64,000 nt of DNA from an uncultured Eubacteriales bacterium (GCA_934393265.1 CAKRQL010000024.1:62001-126000), one strand, 5' to 3'; counted from the stretch's first letter, positions 50,962 through 61,216 are shown. Translations and numbers: made by a program. The notes: generated by a model not told the origin, from the letters alone.

Positions 50962-51924
50962 GTGACCGTCACGGAAAAATTTCTTCTCGAAAAGCTCGGA
51001 GAGGTGAGCGCGGAGGAGCGCGGGCTCCTCGCAGGTGCACCCTTAAACCCCCTGCTCTACGGCATGGGCGACTGGGACGTCACGAGCAGCAGACTGATAA
51101 AGAACGGCGGAATATCCGTCAGAACTCATACACGCTATGCGGATTTCCCGGCTCACAGGCATAACTTTCTCGAAATAATGATAGTCCTCTCCGGGAGCAT
51201 CACGCACATGATAGACGGCGAGGCAATCACCCTCGGCGTCGGCGACATGCTCTTCATGAACAAGCATATAACCCACTCGGTGCGCCGGGCGGACACAGAG
51301 GACATAGGCATAAATCTCTGCCTCGGCGACAATTTTGTCGGCGGTCTTATCCCGGAGCTCGGGGACAGCGTGTTCTCATCACTTCTTGAAGAAAATCTCC
51401 GCCCGGGCGGCAGACCTATGTATCTGCGCTTTGCCTCCGACGGGACAAAGCAGATTGAAAACCTCGTCGAGAACATTCTCTTTGAGCTTACGGAATACCC
51501 GCGGATAAGCGATGTGGTGCTCACAAAAACTCTCGCGCTCCTCTTTGACTACCTGTCGCTGAAAAACAGCGCGCTGCTCCGCGGCGGGAGCGGAGAGCCG
51601 GACAAGGACAGAGAGCGGCGGCGCACGGTCTCCGACTACATAAAGAAGAATTACAGGACGGCGACCCTTGCAGAGCTCTCCGGAATGATGTACATGACCC
51701 CGCCGTATCTCTCCTCTCTCATTACCTCACTTTTCGGCATGGGCTTCAAGGAGCTGCTCTACGAGGAGAGACAGAGCCGGGCAATGCGCCTGCTCACGGA
51801 GACGAAGCTCCCGATAGGCGAGATTATACGGAGCGTCGGATACGAGAACGAATCATATTTTCACAGGGAGTTCAAAGCAAGAACGGGTATGACCCCGCTT
51901 GCCTACCGAAAATCGGCAAAGTAA
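50962..51924 (+). CDS. AraC-family regulator of the rhamnose operon
   Basis: The frame allows a GTG at 50962 as start (320 residues), but the GGAGG motif overlaps it; no ATG in this frame lies in a better position. An N-terminal cupin-like sugar-sensing domain (HRHNFLEIMIVLSG, DMLFMNKHITHSV) precedes a C-terminal domain with two helix-turn-helix motifs (TATLAELSGMMYMTPPYLSSL and IGEIIRSVGYENESYFHREFK). It stands divergent to rhaB, as RhaR/RhaS do in other bacteria, so it probably activates rhaBAD with L-rhamnose. Whether it also controls rhaM at 26 kb is unknown. Confidence 0.88.
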   Translation: MTVTEKFLLEKLGEVSAEERGLLAGAPLNPLLYGMGDWDVTSSRLIKNGGISVRTHTRYADFPAHRHNFLEIMIVLSGSITHMIDGEAITLGVGDMLFMNKHITHSVRRADTEDIGINLCLGDNFVGGLIPELGDSVFSSLLEENLRPGGRPMYLRFASDGTKQIENLVENILFELTEYPRISDVVLTKTLALLFDYLSLKNSALLRGGSGEPDKDRERRRTVSDYIKKNYRTATLAELSGMMYMTPPYLSSLITSLFGMGFKELLYEERQSRAMRLLTETKLPIGEIIRSVGYENESYFHREFKARTGMTPLAYRKSAK

Positions 51925-51948
51925 TTTTTCGGCGCGCCCGTCTTACTA

Positions 51949-51977
51949 TTGAAATATCCCCTGCCGTGTGTTAAAAT
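51949..51977 (+). promoter_or_regulatory. Promoter of truB
   Basis: ttgaaa (51949-51954), 17 bases, taaaat (51972-51977). Confidence 0.75.
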
Positions 51978-52055
51978 CTATTTGTCAAAATACGACAGAG
52001 CGGCAGGAGCAAAAGAAAGCGTAAAGGCATTTCCCGGCAGCAAAAGGAGCGGCAG

Positions 52056-52949
52056 ATGATAAACGGAATTTTTATACTGGATAAAGAGGGCGGCATGACC
52101 TCGCAGACCGCCGTGCGGCGGGTACAGCGTCTGCTCGGCGCGGATAAGGCGGGGCATACCGGCACGCTCGACCCCATGGCGACCGGGGTTCTCCCCATTC
52201 TTCTCGGCAGGGCGGTAAAGGCGAGCGAGTACCTTCTTACGGGCAATAAACACTACACGGCTACCCTCCTCCTCGGTCTCTCGACGGACACGGAGGACGT
52301 GACGGGCACTCCGCTCGCGACGTCGGACAGTATACCGGGCGAAGAAGCCGTCATGTCGGCTCTCGCGGCGTTCCGCGGGGAGATAATGCAGACCCCGCCG
52401 ATGTACTCCGCGCTGAAGGTCGGGGGAAGGAAGCTATGCGACATTGCGCGCGCCGGGGGAGTTGTCGAGCGCGAGGCAAGACCCGTAACGGTGTTTTCGC
52501 TCGGGGCAAAGCGGCTCTCGGAGCGCGAGTATTCACTTGACGTCGTCTGCTCAAAGGGAACGTATATAAGAACGCTCTGCGCAGACATAGGCGAGGCTCT
52601 CGGCTGTCACGGGTGCATGAGCACGCTCCGGCGCGAGGAGGCGGCGGGCTTCACAGCCCGCGATGCCCTGACAATAACCGAGCTCGAAGCTATGACATCG
52701 GAGGAGCGGGAGGCGCGCGTTCTCCCGACGGAGTATATTTTCCGTAGCAGAGGAGCGGTTACGCTCCCGGATTTTTATGCCCGGCTCGCCAGGTGCGGAG
52801 CGGAGATATACTTAAAGAAAATCGGCGTGTCGGCAGAGGCGGGAGATCTCCTGCGGCTTTATGACGCGCGGGGATTTTTCGCCCTCGGCGAAGTGTGCGA
52901 ATATCCTGACGGCGCGGCGATAAAGCCAGTCAGACAGTTCGATATATAG
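52056..52949 (+). CDS. truB: tRNA pseudouridine-55 synthase
   Basis: A 297-residue enzyme that makes pseudouridine 55 in the T-loop of tRNAs. The catalytic aspartate (Asp39) is in KAGHTGTLDPMATGVLPI. GKHYTATLLLGLSTDTEDVTG, TPPMYSALKVGGRKL and CSKGTYIRTLCADIGEALG are further family motifs. The C-terminal part (about 235-297) resembles the PUA-like extension. It is often next to rbfA and ribF, which are absent here; addA follows 38 bases downstream on the same strand. Start after AAGGAGCGGCAG. Confidence 0.97.
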   Translation: MINGIFILDKEGGMTSQTAVRRVQRLLGADKAGHTGTLDPMATGVLPILLGRAVKASEYLLTGNKHYTATLLLGLSTDTEDVTGTPLATSDSIPGEEAVMSALAAFRGEIMQTPPMYSALKVGGRKLCDIARAGGVVEREARPVTVFSLGAKRLSEREYSLDVVCSKGTYIRTLCADIGEALGCHGCMSTLRREEAAGFTARDALTITELEAMTSEEREARVLPTEYIFRSRGAVTLPDFYARLARCGAEIYLKKIGVSAEAGDLLRLYDARGFFALGEVCEYPDGAAIKPVRQFDI

Positions 52950-52987
52950 CAGATTTACAAACAATTGTTTACAAAAACGGAGGGATT

Positions 52988-55900
52988 ATGGCAAGAGCAT
53001 GGACGGACGAGCAGTTGCTCGCCATTGAGACGCGGGACAGGACGCTCCTTATATCCGCCGCCGCAGGATCCGGAAAGACTGCGACGCTCACCGAGAGAAT
53101 AATACGCTCACTCCTCGACGAACGGGAGCCTGCGAGCATAAGCCGCCTGCTTATCGTCACGTTCACGAATGCGGCGGTCGGAGAGCTGCGCTCCCGCATT
53201 GATGCGGCGCTCCGTCAAAGCCTTGCGGAGCATCCGGGGGACGCCCGGCTCGAGGAACAGCTCCGCCTCCTCCCCGGTGCGAAAATATGCACGATAGACT
53301 CGTTCTGTAACGACCTTCTGAAAAAGAATACCGAGGCGGCGGGCGTCCCCGCCGGGTACCGTATCGCCGACACGGCGGAGGCGGCGCTCCTCGCAAATTC
53401 GGTAGCCGAGGACCTTATATCCGCGATATACGCCGGCGAATGTCCGGCGGTGGCTTGTGCCGATGAATTTGCCTCGGCTGTTGACCCGCTGACATCGGCA
53501 AAGGAGGACGAGGTCCTCGCCGACAGGCTCCTCGAGCTCTACGAGGCTACGGAGAGTCTCGAGGGCGGGGTCCGTGACCTTCTTCCCCTTGTCGAGGTCT
53601 ACAACCCGGATAAATATACCGGCTTTGACAACACACCCTACGGAAAATATATTGTCTCCCGCGTCCGCGAGTGCGCGGAGTTCTGGTACGATGCGCTGTC
53701 ACGTGCCACCTCGGAAATACCGGCTACGCCGGACACGGAAAAATACCTTGACTTCATGGCAAAAAACCTCGCCGTCCTCGGGAAAATACGCGACGCCGGG
53801 AGCTACGCCGCCGTATCAGCCGCGATGGCAGAGCGGCGAGAGGTCGGCAGGGTCCCGGCTATGCGCGGGGAAAAGCGGAGCGCGGAATACCTCGCGGCGG
53901 AGGACTGCCGCGGGAGGATGAAAGCCGACCTCGACGCCGAGGGAGATTATCTTTTCTTCTCGGAGGAGACGATACGCGATGTGTTCGCAAAGGTCTACCG
54001 CACCCTGTCGGTGACCTACCGCTTTCTGATTGAATTTGACACGTCCTTCCGGCGGGAGAAGCTGCGGCGCGGAATGTGTCAATACTCGGATATTGAGAGG
54101 TACGCCTGCTCTCTCCTCTGGGACGGAGATGAGCCGAGCGAGCTTGCAAAATCCCTCCGTAATCAATACACGGCTGTATACATTGACGAGTATCAGGACG
54201 TCGACAGGCTACAGAACAAAATCTTCCGCGCGGTCGCCCGGGAGGACAACCGCTTCATGGTCGGTGATATAAAGCAGAGTATATACTCCTTCCGCTCCGC
54301 CGACCCGACGATATTTGCGGAAATGAAAAAGAGCTACCGGGAGATACGCCCCGGGGAGGACGCGGGCGCGCCGGAGCCGTCCTCAATATTCATGTCGAGA
54401 AACTTCCGCTGTGACAGGGAGGTTATCGACGTCACGAACGCGGTGTTTGACCGCATGTTCGGCGTCCTCGGCGACAGTATCGGTTATACCGGGGGCGACA
54501 GGCTCGTCATGGCTAAGGTGCAGGAGCGGCGGCGCGCAGAGCACCCGACGGAGATACATATTCTCGAGGGCAGGCCGCGCGCGGGCGCAGAGCGGCAGGA
54601 GACCGACGCAGACGACCTCCTTGAGAGCGAGGAAAGCTATTCCCTGTATGAAGCGCGGTATGTCGCCCGCCTTGTCGGAAGAATACTCCGCGAGGAGAGG
54701 CGCGACGACGGGCGCGCCGTCTCCCCCGGAGACATCGCCGTTATCCTCCGCTCTGCAAGGTCGCGGGCAGAGGACTTCCGCGAGGCTATGGAGCGATGCG
54801 GGCTCGCCGCCGGGATATGCGACGACACCGACTTCTTCTTAAACCCGGAGATACTCCTTGCCCTCGCGCTGCTGAACGTCATAGATAACCCGCAAAGAGA
54901 CGTCTATCTCGCCTCCGTACTCTGCTCTCCCCTCTTCGGCTTCACCCCGGACGAGCTTATCGACATACGCTCGTACGGCGTCGACGTGCCGCTCTATACC
55001 TCCCTCCGCGCCTATGCGGAGGAGACCGGGGACGAAAAGGCAAAGAAATTTCTTCTCTTCCTTGACAGCTACCGCGCCGTCTCCGAGGGAATAGAGGTCT
55101 CAGAGCTGATATCAAAGCTCTACCGCGAGACCGGGCTCTACCCTCTCGCCGTGCGCGAGGGGGGCGGCGACAACCTCCGTCTGCTCCTTGACTATGCGCG
55201 GAGCTTCGGCGGCTCGTCCTACAAGGGGCTTTACAGCTTCATAAGCTATATAAACAACGTGATAGCGCAGGGGCGGCGGATAGAGGCGGCGAAAAAAGAG
55301 GTCGCCTCAGACCCGACGCTCGTAAAGATAATAACCGCCCACTCGTCAAAGGGGCTCGAATACCCTATATGTATTTTAGCCGGCGCGGGGAGCAGTATAA
55401 ACGACGCCGACGCAAAGAAAAAGCTGGTATATGACCGCTCCTTCGGGCTCTCGCTCTGCCCGCGGACAAACGACGGGCTCGCCCTGCTCCGCTCTCCGTC
55501 TCACCTTGCCGTGATAAGGCACAAAAAGGAGCTGAATTACGAGGAGGAGCTGCGTATACTCTACGTCGCGATGACAAGAGCCTCCGAGCAGCTGTATATA
55601 GTTGGCGGCACCGGTCGCTCCTCTCTTGACAAATTCACCGAGGATATAGCCTGGCAGCGGGAGCACTTCACGGCATATACGGCACGGCGGCTCGGCTCAT
55701 TCCTGAAAATCTCGGCAGTCTGCTGCGGTGCGGACGGGAGGCTGATCTCCGTCCCCTACGAGGGCGGCAGTGCAGGAGACGGCGAAATTCCCCCGGAAAA
55801 AGCGTACACGCCCCCGGATGTCGCCTCTGTCGGAGGAGCCGCAGAGGAGGTCCCGATAGCCGTCCCGGAGGCGGGCGAGAGCCCCTTTTCGGGGGCTTCT

Positions 55901-56677
55901 GAGGAGACGCCGGAATATGACGAGGGGCTCCGCGACACGCTGATTTCCCGCTTTACCTACGCCTACCCCCGCGCGGCACTCACCTCCCTGCCGGAGAAAA
56001 TATCCGTCTCCCGCCTCTATCCCGAGGTGCTCGACGATGCCGACAGCGAGGACGCCACAGCACTCACGGTAGCCGTGGCGGAGGGAAAGCGCGGAGTTCT
56101 CCCCTCCTTCTATACGGGAAGGCGCGAGGACGAGAGCCGCCTTCGCGGTATTGCAACGCACATGCTGCTGCAGTTCTGCGACCTTGAGCGGCTCGCAAAG
56201 GGGTCTGCCGCGGAGGAGCTCACCCGCCTTTCGGAGAGCGGATTTCTGACAAAAGAGGACGCGGAGCTCGTCCGCGTCGACGAAATAGAAAAATTCCGCC
56301 GCTCGACACTCTTTTCGGATATGCGTAGGGCAAAGCACCTCTACCGCGAGCTCCGGTTCAATGTCCGGCTCCCCGCAAAGGACTTCACCGATGATGAAGA
56401 GCGGCGCGAGGCACTCACGGGCGAGTATATACTCGTCCAGGGCGTCATCGACTGCATAATCGAGAACGGGGACGGTACGCTTACCCTCGTCGACTACAAG
56501 ACCGACAGAATGAGCCGCGAGGAGGAGGCGAACCCAGCCCTCGCCGACAAAGCACTCCGCGAAAAGCATGAAAAACAGCTCTCATACTATGCCGAGGCTG
56601 TAAAATTGATGTTCGGCAGAGCCCCGATACGCACCGAAATATACTCACTTCAGCTCGGGAGGAGCGTTTACCTCTGA
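52988..56677 (+). CDS. addA: ATP-dependent helicase/nuclease subunit A
   Basis: A 1229-residue UvrD/Rep-type helicase fused to a RecB-like nuclease. Helicase motifs: SAAAGSGKTATLTERI (24-39, Walker A), IDEYQDVDRLQNKIF (Walker B region), VGDIKQSIYSFRSADP, TAHSSKGLEYPICIL and YVAMTRASEQLYIVGG. The C-terminal nuclease shows GIATHMLLQF and LTLVDYKTDRM (about 1168-1178), the conserved catalytic residues. With AddB it resects double-strand ends for recombination. The usual neighbour addB is absent from both sides; upstream is truB and downstream alaS. Start at ATG 52988 after GGAGGGATT. Confidence 0.96.
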   Translation: MARAWTDEQLLAIETRDRTLLISAAAGSGKTATLTERIIRSLLDEREPASISRLLIVTFTNAAVGELRSRIDAALRQSLAEHPGDARLEEQLRLLPGAKICTIDSFCNDLLKKNTEAAGVPAGYRIADTAEAALLANSVAEDLISAIYAGECPAVACADEFASAVDPLTSAKEDEVLADRLLELYEATESLEGGVRDLLPLVEVYNPDKYTGFDNTPYGKYIVSRVRECAEFWYDALSRATSEIPATPDTEKYLDFMAKNLAVLGKIRDAGSYAAVSAAMAERREVGRVPAMRGEKRSAEYLAAEDCRGRMKADLDAEGDYLFFSEETIRDVFAKVYRTLSVTYRFLIEFDTSFRREKLRRGMCQYSDIERYACSLLWDGDEPSELAKSLRNQYTAVYIDEYQDVDRLQNKIFRAVAREDNRFMVGDIKQSIYSFRSADPTIFAEMKKSYREIRPGEDAGAPEPSSIFMSRNFRCDREVIDVTNAVFDRMFGVLGDSIGYTGGDRLVMAKVQERRRAEHPTEIHILEGRPRAGAERQETDADDLLESEESYSLYEARYVARLVGRILREERRDDGRAVSPGDIAVILRSARSRAEDFREAMERCGLAAGICDDTDFFLNPEILLALALLNVIDNPQRDVYLASVLCSPLFGFTPDELIDIRSYGVDVPLYTSLRAYAEETGDEKAKKFLLFLDSYRAVSEGIEVSELISKLYRETGLYPLAVREGGGDNLRLLLDYARSFGGSSYKGLYSFISYINNVIAQGRRIEAAKKEVASDPTLVKIITAHSSKGLEYPICILAGAGSSINDADAKKKLVYDRSFGLSLCPRTNDGLALLRSPSHLAVIRHKKELNYEEELRILYVAMTRASEQLYIVGGTGRSSLDKFTEDIAWQREHFTAYTARRLGSFLKISAVCCGADGRLISVPYEGGSAGDGEIPPEKAYTPPDVASVGGAAEEVPIAVPEAGESPFSGASEETPEYDEGLRDTLISRFTYAYPRAALTSLPEKISVSRLYPEVLDDADSEDATALTVAVAEGKRGVLPSFYTGRREDESRLRGIATHMLLQFCDLERLAKGSAAEELTRLSESGFLTKEDAELVRVDEIEKFRRSTLFSDMRRAKHLYRELRFNVRLPAKDFTDDEERREALTGEYILVQGVIDCIIENGDGTLTLVDYKTDRMSREEEANPALADKALREKHEKQLSYYAEAVKLMFGRAPIRTEIYSLQLGRSVYL

Positions 56678-56715
56678 TTTTTTCTGATTTTCTTTAATAT
56701 TTTACATTCCTCCGG

Positions 56716-56744
56716 TTGATTTTCCTCATTCTTAATGATATAAT
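56716..56744 (+). promoter_or_regulatory. Promoter of alaS
   Basis: ttgatt (56716-56721), 17 bases, tataat (56739-56744). The leader to the ATG is only about 45 bases, too short for a T-box. Confidence 0.88.
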
Positions 56745-56794
56745 CATTAGTTGCGTAATAAAATATATATTTGCATAATTTACGGAGGTCTCCA

Positions 56795-59410
56795 ATGAAG
56801 TGGACATCGCTAAATGACCTGAGAGAAAAATACCTCTCATTTTTCGAGAGCAAGGGTCATCTTCGCTTAAAAAGCTTTTCGCTTATCCCGCATAATGACA
56901 AATCGCTCCTGCTGATAAATTCCGGCATGGCGCCCATGAAGAAATTCTTCACCGGAGAGGAGGTCCCGCCGAGACGCAGGGTCACCACCTGCCAGAAGTG
57001 CATCCGCACGCCCGACCTCGAGCGCGTCGGTCACACGGCGCGCCACGGCACCTTCTTCGAGATGCTCGGCAATTTCTCGTTCGGCGACTACTTCAAGCGT
57101 GAGGCTATTCCGTGGGCGTGGGAGTTTCTTACCGGGGTTCTCGAAATTCCGGAAAATCTCCTCTGGCCCTCTATATACGAAAAGGACGACGAGGCGTTCT
57201 CTATATGGCATGACACCGTCGGAGTGCCGGCGGAGCGCATTGTCCGCCTCGGCAAGGAGGACAACTTCTGGGAGCACGGCTCCGGTCCCTGCGGCCCCTG
57301 CTCGGAGATATATTTTGACCGCGGCGAGAAGTACGGCTGCGGCAAGCCGGACTGCAAGCCAGGGTGTGACTGCGACAGATATATGGAGATATGGAACAAC
57401 GTGTTCTCGCAGTTCAATAACGACGGCAAGGGCAATTATACCGAGCTGAAGCAGAAAAATATAGACACGGGTATGGGTCTTGAGCGTCTTGCCTGCGTTA
57501 TGCAGGGCGTCGACAACATGTTTGAGGTCGATACGAACCGCCGTATTCTTGACGAGGTCTGCCGCATTTCCGGCGAGAGTTACGGCGCCGACAAGACAAA
57601 GGACATCTCCGTGCGCGTCTGCACCGACCATATAAAGAGCGCAATGTTCATGATATCCGATGGGGTCACCCCGTCGAACGAGGGACGCGGCTACGTCCTG
57701 CGCCGTATAATCCGCCGCGCCTGCCGCCACGGAAAGCTCCTCGGAATAGATCATCCGTTCCTCGCCGAGCTCTGCCTTGTGGCAATGGAGATGAACGAGG
57801 GCGCATATCCCGAGCTCTCCGAGAAGCGGGACTACATTCTCAAGGTTCTCTCTCTCGAAGAGGAGAGATTTGACCAGACGATAGACCAGGGGCTGCACCT
57901 CCTCTCCGAGCTTATCGGAAAGGCAAAGAGCGCGGGCAGGGACACCCTCGCGGGTGAGGACTCCTTCAGGCTCTATGATACCTTCGGCTTCCCGCCGGAC
58001 CTTACAAAGGAGATCTGCGAGGAGAGCGGGCTTAAGGTCGATGACGAAGGGTTTGCCGGGCTCATGAATGAGCAGAAGGCGCGCGCCCGCGCCGCGAGAG
58101 GCAGTGTCTCCGGCTGGGACGAGTCCTCAAAGAAACTCATAGGAAACATAGAAAAAACCGAATTCCTCGGCTATGACGCCACAGAGTGCACCGGGGAGGT
58201 CGTCGCGATAATCGCAGACGGCGAGGCGCGCGACAGTGTCAGCGAGGGCGAGTGCTCTCTTATCCTCGACCGTACGGTATTCTACGGCGAGGGCGGCGGA
58301 CAGGTCGGCGACACCGGCACGATGACCGGCGGCGCAGAGCTCACCGTCCTTGATACGAAGAAAACGAACGGCGTATATATCCACATCGTCCGCGTCGAGG
58401 ACGGCGAGGTGCGCTGCGGAGACGTCTTAAGCCTCACGGTCAACCCGGAGCGTCGCGCGGCTATCTGCCGTTCACACTCCGCATGTCACCTTCTTCAGGC
58501 AGCGCTCCGCGAGGTTCTCGGAGCCCACGTTGCACAGGCTGGCTCCTATGTCGACGAGAACGAAGTAAGATTTGACTTCACTCACTTCGCCGCGCTCACC
58601 CCCGAGGAGATCTACCGCGTCGAGAGCATTGTGAACAGCCACATTCTTGCGGCAGAGCCCTGCGAGACGGTTATCACCGATGTTGCCACCGCGCGCGAGA
58701 GCGGCGCAATGGCACTCTTTGACGAGAAGTACGGCGACAAGGTCAGAATGGTGAATATAGGCACCTCCTCCACAGAGCTCTGCGGAGGTACGCACGTTAA
58801 AAATACCGGTATGATAGGGCTCTTCTGCCTTGTCTCCGACACCTCGGTTGCCGCGGGCGTGCGCCGTATTGTCGGCACCACCGGTACCGGCGTCCTCTAC
58901 CTGCTCAATCAGCGCGACGGACTTATAGCCGAGACGGCAAAGGAAATGAAAACCCCGAACGTGCAGTCGATAGCTAAACGGGCGGCGGCTATGCAGTCGG
59001 AGATAAAGGAGCTCCACCGCGAGAACGAGGCTCTGAACGCGAAGATAGCCGCAATGAAGACCGAGAGCCTTGTAAATGACGCAAAGCGCGTCGGCAAGTT
59101 CCTCCTCTTCACCGGAAAGCTCGACTCCACACCTGCCGAGGCTCGCGGCCTCTGCGATACGCTGAAAGCGAAGTACCCCGACTCGGTAGCCGTATTTGCT
59201 ACCGTCAGCGGCGATACTCTGAATTTTGTAGCCTCCGCCGGTGCGGAAGCGGTGAAGTCCGGGGCACACGCGGGCAATATCCTCCGCGAAATCTCGGCTA
59301 TCTGCAACGGTCGCGGCGGCGGCAGACCCGACAGCGCAATGAGCGGCTGTAAGGACGTTACAAAGCTCGACGAGGCACTCGCAATGGTCGAAAAAATCCT
59401 CGGGAAGTAA
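56795..59410 (+). CDS. alaS: Alanyl-tRNA synthetase
   Basis: The start is ATG 56795 after ACGGAGGTCTCCA, giving 871 residues, the usual length. Class II catalytic motifs appear in INSGMAPMKKFFTG and CIRTPDLERVGHTARHGTFFEMLGNFSFGDYF (motif 2 region). The insert with a Cys cluster KYGCGKPDCKPGCDCDRYMEIWN is typical of bacterial clades with an extra metal-binding loop. The editing domain has HSACHLLQAALRE and the zinc-binding LCGGTHVKNT. A coiled coil (about 715-750) and the DHHA1-type C-Ala domain (GRGGGRPDSAMSG) end the protein. It charges tRNA-Ala and clears Ser/Gly mischarged tRNA. Confidence 0.98.
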   Translation: MKWTSLNDLREKYLSFFESKGHLRLKSFSLIPHNDKSLLLINSGMAPMKKFFTGEEVPPRRRVTTCQKCIRTPDLERVGHTARHGTFFEMLGNFSFGDYFKREAIPWAWEFLTGVLEIPENLLWPSIYEKDDEAFSIWHDTVGVPAERIVRLGKEDNFWEHGSGPCGPCSEIYFDRGEKYGCGKPDCKPGCDCDRYMEIWNNVFSQFNNDGKGNYTELKQKNIDTGMGLERLACVMQGVDNMFEVDTNRRILDEVCRISGESYGADKTKDISVRVCTDHIKSAMFMISDGVTPSNEGRGYVLRRIIRRACRHGKLLGIDHPFLAELCLVAMEMNEGAYPELSEKRDYILKVLSLEEERFDQTIDQGLHLLSELIGKAKSAGRDTLAGEDSFRLYDTFGFPPDLTKEICEESGLKVDDEGFAGLMNEQKARARAARGSVSGWDESSKKLIGNIEKTEFLGYDATECTGEVVAIIADGEARDSVSEGECSLILDRTVFYGEGGGQVGDTGTMTGGAELTVLDTKKTNGVYIHIVRVEDGEVRCGDVLSLTVNPERRAAICRSHSACHLLQAALREVLGAHVAQAGSYVDENEVRFDFTHFAALTPEEIYRVESIVNSHILAAEPCETVITDVATARESGAMALFDEKYGDKVRMVNIGTSSTELCGGTHVKNTGMIGLFCLVSDTSVAAGVRRIVGTTGTGVLYLLNQRDGLIAETAKEMKTPNVQSIAKRAAAMQSEIKELHRENEALNAKIAAMKTESLVNDAKRVGKFLLFTGKLDSTPAEARGLCDTLKAKYPDSVAVFATVSGDTLNFVASAGAEAVKSGAHAGNILREISAICNGRGGGRPDSAMSGCKDVTKLDEALAMVEKILGK

Positions 59411-59538
59411 TCGTAATTCAATCGTAATTCCCCCGGACATTCCCCGGCATAAAGCATTCCGCGCTTTATCACCCGCCGGATAAAAACAAACTCCGCAAAA
59501 AGCGGAAAGCACAGAACTTACAGAAATAAGCAATTGAA

Positions 59539-59578
59539 AAGGGACCGTCACACCGTGGCGGTCCCTTGATTTTTATTT
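59539..59578. terminator. Terminator between convergent alaS and lipoprotein genes
   Basis: A thirteen-base-pair stem with one G-U pair (59539-59551 with 59555-59567), then gatttttattt on the plus strand and TTTTC on the minus strand, so it can serve both. Confidence 0.85.
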
Positions 59579-59585
59579 TATTTCG

Positions 59586-61148
59586 TCAGACTATCTTTGC
59601 GTATGTCAGGAGCTTTTCGACGGTGGCGTCGTAGTACACCTGATTTTCAAGGTAATCCTCGCCGTAATACTCTATCATCTCCTCGCGGAGCTTATCAATA
59701 GCCTCCTTGTACGCCTCGTCGGAGCTGTAATTCTCTCTCTTGTAGCCGTAGTAGTTTATATAATACTCAAGCATATCGTCGACAAGAGCATTATACTTTT
59801 CCGTGTAGGCGTCTCCCGTCGGGATCGTGCCCTCGCGCTTTGCAATTGAATAGAGTATCAGCTTTTCGGTGACGGCGCGCTCTGCCTTCTCGCGCAGGAA
59901 CTTTTCATAGGTTGTGTCGCTGCCTATCGAGTAGTACGCCACGATAAACTTTTCAAACGTGCCGTAGGTCGACTGGGCGGACGATGAGCCGTTGTAATAA
60001 TTCTGCGCCTCGGTTATATACCCGTCGTACGCCGTGCGCACCTCGCTCTCCGGGAGCTTTTTCACCTTTGCGCACTCTATATAGTGCGTCCACATCGCGT
60101 CCTCGATAAGGCTCTTACGATTGTCCTCATAGGTTTTCACAAGGTCTGCGCGCACCTTTTCGCGGTACTTATCGGCGAGGGTCTCACCCTCGTATTTCGC
60201 GAGATCCTCCGCCTTTACCCCGAGGGTGTCGGTCACAAATTCGTCGTTCCACTCCTTTGTGTTGTAGATTATCGTCTCGTTGACGTAGACGTCGAACCTT
60301 ACGGTCTTCTGTCTGAATGACTCGTCGCTGTAATTATAGGGAAAATAGGTCTCAACCGTCGTATGCGTGTCCTCGTCCGGCTTCGCCGTGAAAAGCACCT
60401 TTATACGGTAGAATATAGCGTCTCCCTTATCGGGAATTTTCGATATAATGTTCCCCTCGTGGGTCTCACCTATCGTCGCGCCCTTTATGTGCTCGATAAG
60501 CTCCTTGCCGTAGGTCTTTTCATTGCCGGGATTGTTAAGGTCAATCTTTCTGAGCGTCGCGCTCTCGTTCCTCCCGTCCGGGTATATGCCGACGTAGGAG
60601 ACGTAGACGAGATCCCCCTCCTCGACCTTTCCCTCCGTGCGCTTTGTGAACATCCGGGTGTCGTTCGGTATAACGCCGAGCAGCCCGCTCTCAAAGCCGC
60701 GCACAAAGCTGCCGGAGCCTATCTCCAGAGTGTCCGGCGAGGTCTTTGTCATATTCGAGGTGTTGTTCAGGTCTGTCTCGACGCCGTTCTCGTCCACCGT
60801 GTAGCCACGGTAATAGATATAGGCTATATCGCCGAGGCTGACCGGGCGTGTCTTTACCGTGTTGCCGCCGAACTGCGGGTCTGTGTCCTTATGCTTTACA
60901 ATGAGCTTATATATCTCCATATCAACATCGGCGTTTGTCACCTCGTCTATCACCGGGTGCGCCGTGTAATTCTTATAATTCTCCTCGGATATCGTAACGT
61001 ACTTATCAAGATCGGCATCAAGGTAAGAAAATCCCGCCCCCGAGCAGCCGACGAGCGAAAGCGCGAGCCCCGCACAAAGACTAATAAGAGCCAGCGCACA
61101 AAAGATTTTCCCCACTGCCCCGCGCCGCCTGTTTTCAGTGCAAATCAA
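59586..61148 (-). CDS. Secreted FKBP/trigger-factor-like lipoprotein
   Basis: The preferred start is TTG 61148, eight bases after AGGAGG; this gives 520 residues beginning (M)ICTENRRRGAVGKIF, with a hydrophobic stretch and lipobox LVGC. A frame extending to 61268 is possible but places a long charged tail before the signal. The next part contains a FKBP-type prolyl isomerase-like domain (GDIAYIYYRGYTVDENGVE, LEIGSGSFVRGFESGLLGVIP), and the helical C-terminal half resembles the trigger-factor chaperone C-domain. It probably helps exported proteins fold outside the membrane. It lies 68 bases after rnhA. Confidence 0.82.
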   Translation of the reverse strand: MICTENRRRGAVGKIFCALALISLCAGLALSLVGCSGAGFSYLDADLDKYVTISEENYKNYTAHPVIDEVTNADVDMEIYKLIVKHKDTDPQFGGNTVKTRPVSLGDIAYIYYRGYTVDENGVETDLNNTSNMTKTSPDTLEIGSGSFVRGFESGLLGVIPNDTRMFTKRTEGKVEEGDLVYVSYVGIYPDGRNESATLRKIDLNNPGNEKTYGKELIEHIKGATIGETHEGNIISKIPDKGDAIFYRIKVLFTAKPDEDTHTTVETYFPYNYSDESFRQKTVRFDVYVNETIIYNTKEWNDEFVTDTLGVKAEDLAKYEGETLADKYREKVRADLVKTYEDNRKSLIEDAMWTHYIECAKVKKLPESEVRTAYDGYITEAQNYYNGSSSAQSTYGTFEKFIVAYYSIGSDTTYEKFLREKAERAVTEKLILYSIAKREGTIPTGDAYTEKYNALVDDMLEYYINYYGYKRENYSSDEAYKEAIDKLREEMIEYYGEDYLENQVYYDATVEKLLTYAKIV

Positions 61149-61216
61149 GTCATCTTCCTCCTGTTTTCCGCCCGAAAGCCCCCGGGCGTGTATCATTTTT
61201 GCCTTTTTTCGCCCTG

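Noticed and set aside
56678..56794. T-box leader for alaS
   Set aside because: The transcribed leader is about 45 bases, too short, with no specifier loop or T-box sequence.
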